Source: JASGCK01 sp031430035 | GTDB taxonomy: Bacteria; Pseudomonadota; Gammaproteobacteria; Burkholderiales; Burkholderiaceae_C | Reading direction: 5' to 3' | Length of the DNA: 26,812 nucleotides | Assembly: GCA_031430035.1 (NCBI GenBank) | Contig: JANPAS010000013.1 | Span: forward strand, 1-26,812 | In this document: one piece after another, positions 20,854 through 26,812 of the stretch | Numbering within the stretch: the stretch's first letter is position 1 | Layout of the letters: every line of letters begins with the position of its first letter | Made by a program: the position numbers and the translations under genes | The notes under the pieces: generated by a model | Told to the model about the DNA's origin: nothing | What the model saw: the letters and a program-made list of their open reading frames with translations, nothing else | The model's database searches: none

Positions 20854-22914
20854 ATGGCCACTACCTCTGCTTCTAACCAAAAACAACAAATGGCCAACGC
20901 GATTCGTGCGCTGGCAATGGACGCTGTGCAGGAGGCCAATTCGGGGCATCCAGGCGCGCCTATGGGTATGGCCGACATGGCGGTGGCGCTCTGGCATGAG
21001 CATCTCAATCACAACCCCGCCAATCCACATTGGCCTAATCGTGATCGCTTTGTGCTGTCCAACGGTCACGGCTCGATGCTGATTTACGCGCTCTTGCACC
21101 TCACGGGCTATGACTTGCCGATGAGCGAGCTGAAGAACTTCCGCAAACTGCACAGTAAAACGGCGGGTCACCCTGAGTTTGGCATCACACCAGGCGTAGA
21201 AACTACCACGGGACCACTGGGGCAGGGCATCACCAATGCCGTGGGCATGGCGCTGGCTGAGAAGCTGTTGGCGGCAGAATTCAATAAAGAAGCTCATGCC
21301 ATCGTTGACCATCACACCTACGTCTTTTTAGGCGACGGCTGCTTGATGGAAGGCATTAGCCACGAAGCGGCTGCACTGGCAGGCGCGTGGAAGCTAAACA
21401 AGCTGATTGCGCTCTACGACGACAACGGCATCAGCATCGACGGCGCAGTTGCGCCTTGGTTTATCGATAACACGCCGAAACGTTTTGAGGCTTACGGCTG
21501 GAACGTGATTGCTGCTGTGGATGGTCACGATGCAGCGGCAGTGAGTGCGGCAATTAGCGCCGCCAAAATCAACCCAGAAAAACCAACGCTGATTTGCTGC
21601 AAAACAGCGATTGGCAAAGGATCGCCTAACCGCGCCAATACGGCTAAGGCACACGGCGAGCCATTGGGCGCTGAAGAGATTAAATTGACTCGCGAGCAGC
21701 TCGGCTGGACATCCGCTCCGTTTGAAATTCCAGCAGGCCTGCAAGCCGCATGGAACGGGGTGTCTAAAGGCAACAAGCTGGAAGCCCAGTGGAATAAATC
21801 CTTTGCAGCCTATAGCAAAAAATATCCTGAATTAGCAGCAGAATTCACGCGCCGTATGGCGGGTGATTTGCCAAAGAACTTCGCGCAAACCGCGTTCGAT
21901 ACGGTTGTTGCGGCGCATACCAAGGCCGAAACCGTGGCATCGCGTAAAGCCAGCCAAATCGCGCTGGAAGCCTTTACCGCTGCGCTGCCTGAGATGCTGG
22001 GCGGTAGCGCGGACTTGACGGGTTCTAACCTGACCAACACCAAATCCACGCCTAATTTGCGTTTTGATTTGGCGGGCAATGTCGTGAAAACCGCTGATGC
22101 GGTCGGCACACCCAACGCTTGCGTTGGTCGTCATATTAACTACGGCGTGCGCGAGTTCGGTATGGCTGCCATCATGAATGGCGTGACGCTGCATGGCGGC
22201 TTCATTCCTTACGGCGGCACGTTCTTGACCTTCAGCGATTACTCACGCAACGCCATTCGTATGGCCGCGCTGATGAAGGCGCGTGTGATTCACGTCTTCA
22301 CGCACGACTCGATTGGCCTTGGCGAAGACGGCCCGACGCACCAGTCGATTGAACATGCGGCGAGCCTGCGTTTGATTCCCAACTTGGACGTGTGGCGTCC
22401 AGGCGATACAGCCGAAACCGCCGTGGCATGGGCGGTGGCTTTGCAAAACAAAACTAAACCAACGGCTCTTTTGTTGTCGCGTCAAAATATTTTGTACGCG
22501 CCCAAGCATGAGTTAGCGGATATCAGCAAGGGCGCGTATGTGCTGGCTGAGCCGTCTGAGGTGGGTATGAAAAAGAAGGCGCAAGCCGTCATCATCGCCA
22601 CAGGTTCGGAAGTGCAATTGGCACTGAAGGCGCAATCGCTGCTCGCAACCATGAATGTTGCTGTGCGCGTGGTTTCCATGCCTAGTACGACGACGTTTGA
22701 CAAACAAAGCGTGGCGTACAAAAACGCCGTGTTGCCTAAAGGCTTGCCGCGTATTGCGGTCGAAATGGGATCGACTGATGGCTGGTGGAAATACGGTTGT
22801 GCGGCGGTGGTGGGCATCGACACCTACGGCGAATCTGCACCAGCGCCTGTGCTGTTCGAGCACTTTGGCTTTACGCCAGAGAACGTGGCGGCGACGGTCA
22901 TCAAAGCAATTTAA
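20854..22914 (+). CDS. tkt: Transketolase
   Basis: Transketolase moves two-carbon units between sugar phosphates in the pentose phosphate pathway. The 686-residue protein has the N-terminal GHPGAPMGMAD (31-41), the thiamine-diphosphate motif starting GDGCLMEG (160-167) and ending YDDN (188-191), the pyrimidine-binding domain with FTHDSIGLGEDGPTHQ, and a C-terminal domain with VIIATGSEV. It is slightly longer than E. coli TktA (663). The gene is followed 21 bp later by gap, so the two share a transcript that joins the non-oxidative pentose phosphate pathway to lower glycolysis; this tkt-gap order is frequent in betaproteobacteria. Confidence 0.98.
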   Translation: MATTSASNQKQQMANAIRALAMDAVQEANSGHPGAPMGMADMAVALWHEHLNHNPANPHWPNRDRFVLSNGHGSMLIYALLHLTGYDLPMSELKNFRKLHSKTAGHPEFGITPGVETTTGPLGQGITNAVGMALAEKLLAAEFNKEAHAIVDHHTYVFLGDGCLMEGISHEAAALAGAWKLNKLIALYDDNGISIDGAVAPWFIDNTPKRFEAYGWNVIAAVDGHDAAAVSAAISAAKINPEKPTLICCKTAIGKGSPNRANTAKAHGEPLGAEEIKLTREQLGWTSAPFEIPAGLQAAWNGVSKGNKLEAQWNKSFAAYSKKYPELAAEFTRRMAGDLPKNFAQTAFDTVVAAHTKAETVASRKASQIALEAFTAALPEMLGGSADLTGSNLTNTKSTPNLRFDLAGNVVKTADAVGTPNACVGRHINYGVREFGMAAIMNGVTLHGGFIPYGGTFLTFSDYSRNAIRMAALMKARVIHVFTHDSIGLGEDGPTHQSIEHAASLRLIPNLDVWRPGDTAETAVAWAVALQNKTKPTALLLSRQNILYAPKHELADISKGAYVLAEPSEVGMKKKAQAVIIATGSEVQLALKAQSLLATMNVAVRVVSMPSTTTFDKQSVAYKNAVLPKGLPRIAVEMGSTDGWWKYGCAAVVGIDTYGESAPAPVLFEHFGFTPENVAATVIKAI

Positions 22915-22935
22915 TTTTTAACTAGGAAACTCATC

Positions 22936-23931
22936 ATGACTATCAAACTTGGCATTAACGGTTTTGGCCGTATCGGGCGCAACGTACTTCGCGCAGCGGT
23001 ACAAAATTTCTCGGATATCGAAGTCGTTGCGATTAACGATTTGCTAGAGCCTGATTACCTCGCGTACATGCTGCGCTACGACAGCGTGCATGGTCGCTTC
23101 AAAGGTTCGATTGAAGTGGACGGCAACGCCATCATCGTCAACGGCAAGCGCATTCGCTTGACGCAAGAGCGTGATCCAGCTGCCTTGAAGTGGAACGAAG
23201 TCGGCGCGGACATCGTGCTGGAGTCCACGGGGCTGTTTTTAGATAAAGCGACTGCGCAAAAGCATTTGGATGCGGGCGCTAAAAAGGTGCTCTTATCTGC
23301 ACCGTCTAAAGACGACACCCCGATGTTTGTGTATGGCGTGAACCACAAAACCTATGCAGGTCAGACGATTATTTCTAACGCTTCTTGCACCACGAACTGC
23401 TTAGCTCCAGTGGCCAAAGTTTTGAACGACAAGTGGGGCATCAAGCGCGGACTCATGACGACGGTTCATGCAGCGACGGCCACGCAAAAAACCGTGGATG
23501 GCCCGTCCAATAAGGACTGGCGCGGTGGACGGGGCATTTTGGAGAACATCATTCCGTCCTCCACTGGCGCAGCCAAAGCCGTGGGCGTGGTGATTCCTGA
23601 GCTGAATAAAAAGCTCACAGGCATGTCCTTCCGCGTGCCAACATCTGATGTGTCAGTCGTGGACTTGACGGTCGAGCTCAACAAAGAAGCTACTTACGCC
23701 GAGATTTGCGCTGAGATGAAAGCGCAGTCTGAAGGCGCACTCAAGGGCGTGCTGGGTTACACCACCGACAAGGTTGTGGCGACTGACTTTAGAGGTGAGA
23801 CTTGCACCTCGGTGTTTGATGCGGATGCGGGTATTGCACTAGATACGACCTTTGTCAAAGTCGTCGCTTGGTACGACAACGAGTGGGGTTACTCGAACAA
23901 GTGTCTCGAGATGGTGCGCGTGATTGCGTAA
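22936..23931 (+). CDS. gap: Glyceraldehyde-3-phosphate dehydrogenase, type I
   Basis: This 331-residue enzyme oxidises glyceraldehyde 3-phosphate to 1,3-bisphosphoglycerate. The Rossmann motif is INGFGRIGR (7-15), D35 in AIND suggests preference for NAD, the catalytic pair is C151 (SNASCTTNC) and H178 (TTVHA), and the C-terminal WYDNEWGYSNKCLEMV is standard. AGGA about 10 bases before the ATG supports the start. It lies 21 bp downstream of tkt. No hairpin terminator is visible in the 52 bp after it. Confidence 0.98.
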   Translation: MTIKLGINGFGRIGRNVLRAAVQNFSDIEVVAINDLLEPDYLAYMLRYDSVHGRFKGSIEVDGNAIIVNGKRIRLTQERDPAALKWNEVGADIVLESTGLFLDKATAQKHLDAGAKKVLLSAPSKDDTPMFVYGVNHKTYAGQTIISNASCTTNCLAPVAKVLNDKWGIKRGLMTTVHAATATQKTVDGPSNKDWRGGRGILENIIPSSTGAAKAVGVVIPELNKKLTGMSFRVPTSDVSVVDLTVELNKEATYAEICAEMKAQSEGALKGVLGYTTDKVVATDFRGETCTSVFDADAGIALDTTFVKVVAWYDNEWGYSNKCLEMVRVIA

Positions 23932-23983
23932 ATCTGAGGATATCTTCACAGTTGATTGACAAAAAAGTGATAGAAAGAGCGAC

Positions 23984-25789
23984 ATGATTTTTTCACGTCG
24001 CTTTTTTTATTGGCTTGCCGTTTTGACTTCGGCATTGCTCTGTGCGTGCGGCGGCGGTGGTGGCAGCAGCGCTAGTTCCGTCATCGCTGATACAGGCTGC
24101 TATCCGCTGACGCAAACAGCGGGCACGGACCCTCTCAAAATCTGGCAATGGCATCTTGCAAACAGTGGGGTGAATTATTTTGCATCCAACTTACCAGGTA
24201 CAGGCAATCATTTCTCTTTAAATTTGCCTGCGGGGTGGTCTAGCACTTCGGGTCAAAACATCAATGTAACCGTGGTGGATACGGGGATGGAAGTCAGGCA
24301 TGAAGATTTAGCCAATAACGTGGTGTGCAGTGGCTCGTATAACTTCATTACAAGAAACAATAACCCGACAAACACCAGTACAACGGGCGATCATGGCACT
24401 GCGGTGGCTGGTTTGATTGCAGGTGTTGCTAACAACAGCGTGGGCATCTCGGGGGTTGCGCCTAAGGCCAATTTGCGTGCGTATAACTTTCTTCAATCAG
24501 GCTATCAAAGCTATGCCAACTACGCGATTGCAATGGGTTCTGATAGCACGTATGGCGCAGCATCGTCCGATGTATTTAACTTTAGTGCAGGTACTGATAG
24601 CGCGTCGCTGTCTGTGCCAGATTCGACTGAGGATGCTGTATCCGTTAATACGATCACGCTGCGCTCTGGCAAAGGTGCGCTGCTGGTGAAATCTGCTGGG
24701 AATGGTTATTACGGAATGACCAACTCATCGGGGGTAACGATCGGCACGAATACATTTTGTACGGCGACGGGCGTGACCTGTCAAAACGTGAATCAGGATA
24801 TGGATAACACGCTGTACAGCACGCTGGTGGTAGCCGCCGTGGATGCGGATAGCAAAAGCAGTACGTACTCGACGGCTGGCAGCGCGATTTGGGTGTCGGG
24901 TTTTGGTGGCGAATTTGGGTATGACACGGCAGTGAATGCGACTTACACCGCGTCCTCTAGCAACAACAAGCCAGCACTGGTCACAACCGATCAAAGCGGC
25001 TGCACGTCTGGCTATGTTCGCTCAGCCGCAGTCAGTAAAAATTTGCTGAATAAAGGTGATGGAACTGGCACATCGAATAGTGCCTGCAATTACACCGCGA
25101 CTTTTAACGGCACCTCATCAGCAGCGCCTACGGTGACGGGCGTGATAGCGCTGATGCTGCAAGCCAATAGCACGTTGACTTGGCGCGATGCAAGGCATAT
25201 TTTGGCCAATACCGCTAGAAAAGTGCAGCCTGCGCAAGCTGCGGTGACAACCACTTCTTATTTTGGTGGTGCTAGCTTTACGCTGGAGCAAGGCTGGGTG
25301 ACCAATACTGCTGGATTTAATTTTCACAACTATTTTGGTTTTGGGCTGGTGGATGCATCGGCTGCGGTCACTGCTGCGGGCACGCACACAGCAGGTAGTC
25401 TGGGGACGTTCACCTCAGTCAACAACACTGCATCAATAGGTACAACGACTATTCCTGCCAATACCATCACTGGACTCTCTAAAACTTTTACCATTTCAGG
25501 TCTAACAACCGCTGAGCAGGCTGAAATCACGTTTTATGTCGGCAGCGGTTATGTGCCATATTGCAATCAAGTGGAGCTGACTTCACCTGGCGGCACAAAA
25601 TCGATTTTGTTCAATATGGACTCTGCGCATACATCTGCATCAACGGGCGGCATTCGTTTGCTCTCTAATGCGTTCTATGGCGAAACAGCCGCAGGCACTT
25701 GGACGCTTAAAGTCATTAATCGTTGTTCGTCACCCGCCCAAACTTTATCGGCAACCACAAGTCAAAAGCTGACGATTCGTGGTCGTTAG
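23984..25789 (+). CDS. Subtilisin-like (S8) serine protease lipoprotein with P-domain
   Basis: The 601-residue protein has an N-terminal lipoprotein signal with lipobox L-C-A-C (C22), followed by five Gly and a Ser-rich linker, so it is probably anchored in the outer membrane. The peptidase S8 domain carries D99 (VTVVDTGMEVRHEDLA), H137 (GDHGTAVAGLIAG), the oxyanion Asn N240 (KSAGNG) and S378 (NGTSSAAPTVTG). The last 135 or so residues, including FYGETAAGTWTLKV, match a proprotein-convertase P-domain. Several Cys residues may form disulfides. No inhibitory I9 propeptide is obvious. AAGAG precedes the ATG. It would cleave proteins at the cell surface or periplasm. The next gene encodes a small exported protein. 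Confidence 0.92.
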   Translation: MIFSRRFFYWLAVLTSALLCACGGGGGSSASSVIADTGCYPLTQTAGTDPLKIWQWHLANSGVNYFASNLPGTGNHFSLNLPAGWSSTSGQNINVTVVDTGMEVRHEDLANNVVCSGSYNFITRNNNPTNTSTTGDHGTAVAGLIAGVANNSVGISGVAPKANLRAYNFLQSGYQSYANYAIAMGSDSTYGAASSDVFNFSAGTDSASLSVPDSTEDAVSVNTITLRSGKGALLVKSAGNGYYGMTNSSGVTIGTNTFCTATGVTCQNVNQDMDNTLYSTLVVAAVDADSKSSTYSTAGSAIWVSGFGGEFGYDTAVNATYTASSSNNKPALVTTDQSGCTSGYVRSAAVSKNLLNKGDGTGTSNSACNYTATFNGTSSAAPTVTGVIALMLQANSTLTWRDARHILANTARKVQPAQAAVTTTSYFGGASFTLEQGWVTNTAGFNFHNYFGFGLVDASAAVTAAGTHTAGSLGTFTSVNNTASIGTTTIPANTITGLSKTFTISGLTTAEQAEITFYVGSGYVPYCNQVELTSPGGTKSILFNMDSAHTSASTGGIRLLSNAFYGETAAGTWTLKVINRCSSPAQTLSATTSQKLTIRGR

Positions 25790-25811
25790 TTATTAAAAAT
25801 AAAGGATAGTT

Positions 25812-26360
25812 ATGCGCTACTTTTCACTTTTAGTTGTTATGTTGATGTGCACAGCGTGCAGCGCACAAAATGCTTCCCTGATGGGTTCTCGCGTCAAACC
25901 GCACAACGCTGAGCAGGAACTGCAAGCACGAGAGCTGCAAGGCGGTGAAGTACAAATGGGGCAGCGCCGAATGACGATCCTCTCCAATGTACAAATTGCA
26001 CCATCCGAGGGAGCGAACACGGATGCGCAAACGATTGCCCACGTTGCAGGCAACACGATTCGTCGCCATGCAGGAGACGCTATTTCACCGCAAAGTCCGT
26101 ATGTTGGCGCTGCGTATCAACACGATACGCAAAACGTGGGCTTGATTAGCAAGGAAATATCAATCCGTTTTCAAGGCACAGGGGTACCCTTAGCGTATCA
26201 AAAGTGGGAGTTGAAAGAGTTGATTGTCAATTCGGGTATTTATATTTTGACGGTTGTTGATTTAAAGCAGTGGAATCGCGCGATGCGGCAATTGCTGTCG
26301 GATTCGCAAGTGCTATCTGCTCAAGCGAGAATTGTGACAACTGAGCGCCAAGCCAAGTAG
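25812..26360 (+). CDS. Small predicted lipoprotein, function unknown
   Basis: I do not recognise this 182-residue protein. It starts with a short hydrophobic signal (MRYFSLLVVMLMCTACSA); C16 may be lipidated, though Cys at -3 is an unusual lipobox residue, so signal peptidase I cleavage is possible. The mature part is hydrophilic, with a Gln/Glu-rich stretch near residues 33-50 and a C-terminal region (about 110-182) that alternates strands and helices. AAAGGA lies before the ATG. It stands 22 bp after the S8 protease gene, so the two may be co-transcribed; a role as partner, chaperone or inhibitor is conceivable but there is no motif for it. Confidence 0.75.
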   Translation: MRYFSLLVVMLMCTACSAQNASLMGSRVKPHNAEQELQARELQGGEVQMGQRRMTILSNVQIAPSEGANTDAQTIAHVAGNTIRRHAGDAISPQSPYVGAAYQHDTQNVGLISKEISIRFQGTGVPLAYQKWELKELIVNSGIYILTVVDLKQWNRAMRQLLSDSQVLSAQARIVTTERQAK

Positions 26361-26379
26361 AGTAAGGGTTGTCAAGTGG

Positions 26380-26812
26380 TTAGCAGGGTGCATCCACCGT
26401 TGCCCATAGCACGATGGTGGCGGTTTTAACACCTTTGCTGCCTAAGCGCTTGAGCGCATCCTTAGCCAAAGCTTCTGTGGCAAATTGACCCAGCGATAAC
26501 CCTATCTTCAGATTGGGTTTGGATACTTCGGTGCTGGTGACACCTAGCTGCTTGAGTTCAGCTTTTTTCCGTTCATTCAGGGCAGTCGTGAGATACGGCC
26601 CCATGTAAATCAACCATTGTTCGCGCTGGACGGTGCAAGCTTCAGCCGGGCGTGAAATGGCTTGAGATACAACAACAGGAATCGTTGCAATAGTGGGCAC
26701 AGGCTTGACTTGAATGACTTCGGCGTTGATTTGTTTAGCCATGCGATCAGGCTCGCGCTGGGCGGAGTCACCACCCGTAAGCAGCTGTAGCCAGCCTTGG
26801 CTGTAACAGAAG
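26380..26812 (-). CDS. SPOR-domain protein, C-terminal part (5' end outside window)
   Basis: The frame stays open to the last base, so the gene starts beyond the window; the ATG at 26742 is only an internal Met. The visible N-terminal part (FCYSQGWLQLLTGGDSAQREPDR) looks like the segment just after a membrane anchor. Residues toward the C-terminus (REQWLIYMGPYLTTALNERKKAELKQLGV and LSLGQFATEALAKDALKRL) fit a SPOR fold, which in known proteins binds denuded glycan strands at the septum, though short single-anchor SPOR proteins like this one are poorly studied. It ends 19 bp from the convergent lipoprotein gene. I infer a membrane-anchored periplasmic protein. Confidence 0.75.
   Translation of the reverse strand, partial: FCYSQGWLQLLTGGDSAQREPDRMAKQINAEVIQVKPVPTIATIPVVVSQAISRPAEACTVQREQWLIYMGPYLTTALNERKKAELKQLGVTSTEVSKPNLKIGLSLGQFATEALAKDALKRLGSKGVKTATIVLWATVDAPC

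Noticed and set aside
24143..24160. A TGGCA...TTGCA pattern like a sigma-54 promoter.
   Set aside because: The GG-to-GC spacing is two bases too long and the site lies inside the protease coding sequence.
26380..26742. A complete 120-residue protein starting at the ATG at 26742.
   Set aside because: The frame remains open to the window edge without a stop, and the upstream residues look like part of a membrane-anchored SPOR protein, so the gene is taken as partial.

Overview
The window looks like a chromosomal, mostly housekeeping segment from a betaproteobacterium, most likely of the order Burkholderiales. The evidence is the block rplU-rpmA-obgE-proB, the divergent block ispB-pilD-coaE-zapD followed by a Nudix gene, an AAA ATPase of the DUF815 type and argJ, and the protein sequences of ZapD, MaeB, PepP and the SPOR protein. 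The genus cannot be fixed from the sequence alone. I see no rRNA, tRNA, CRISPR array, insertion sequence, prophage or replication origin. Gene density is very high: the longest gene-free stretch is 155 bp (17179-17333), so no gap exceeds 300 bp.

Layout. 1-2779 (+): a MacAB-type export system (3' part of a periplasmic adaptor, ABC ATPase, FtsX-fold permease). 2780-5761 (-): rplU, rpmA, obgE, proB, with an intrinsic terminator and a cluster of palindromes between rpmA and obgE. 5844-9030 (+): ispB, pilD, coaE, zapD. 9014-11602 (-): argJ, a DUF815 ATPase and a MutT-like Nudix hydrolase. 11629-12141 (+): an exported thermonuclease-like protein. 12138-14435 (-): maeB. 14501-15442 (+): an EamA/DMT transporter. 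15439-17178 (-): rubrerythrin, rubredoxin and rubredoxin reductase. 17334-18206 (+): an exported amidohydrolase. 18234-18506 (-): a low-GC orphan gene preceded by a possible 17-codon leader ORF lying in an inverted repeat. 18602-20764 (-): a MurU-like nucleotidyltransferase and PepP. 20854-23931 (+): tkt and gap. 23984-26360 (+): a subtilisin-like lipoprotein protease with a P-domain, and a small lipoprotein. 26380-26812 (-): a SPOR-domain protein running off the window.

How the genes work together. The rplU operon supplies ribosomal proteins and the ribosome-linked GTPase Obg, and proB starts proline synthesis. IspB makes the quinone side chain, PilD processes type IV prepilins, CoaE finishes coenzyme A, and ZapD supports the FtsZ ring. 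ArgJ carries the acetyl cycle of arginine synthesis. MaeB, Tkt and Gap are central carbon enzymes. The rubrerythrin trio forms a complete predicted NAD(P)H-to-peroxide electron chain, and is the clearest accessory system here.

The most unusual points are: a tandem Spy/CpxP-like repeat in the MacA-like adaptor; four convergent gene pairs with abutting or overlapping stop codons; the stacked palindromes after rpmA; a 15-bp tandem duplication at the rubrerythrin stop; overlapping alternative hairpins just upstream of the amidohydrolase ribosome binding site; and the orphan gene with its leader-like element. I found no clear evidence for a wholly new multi-gene system.
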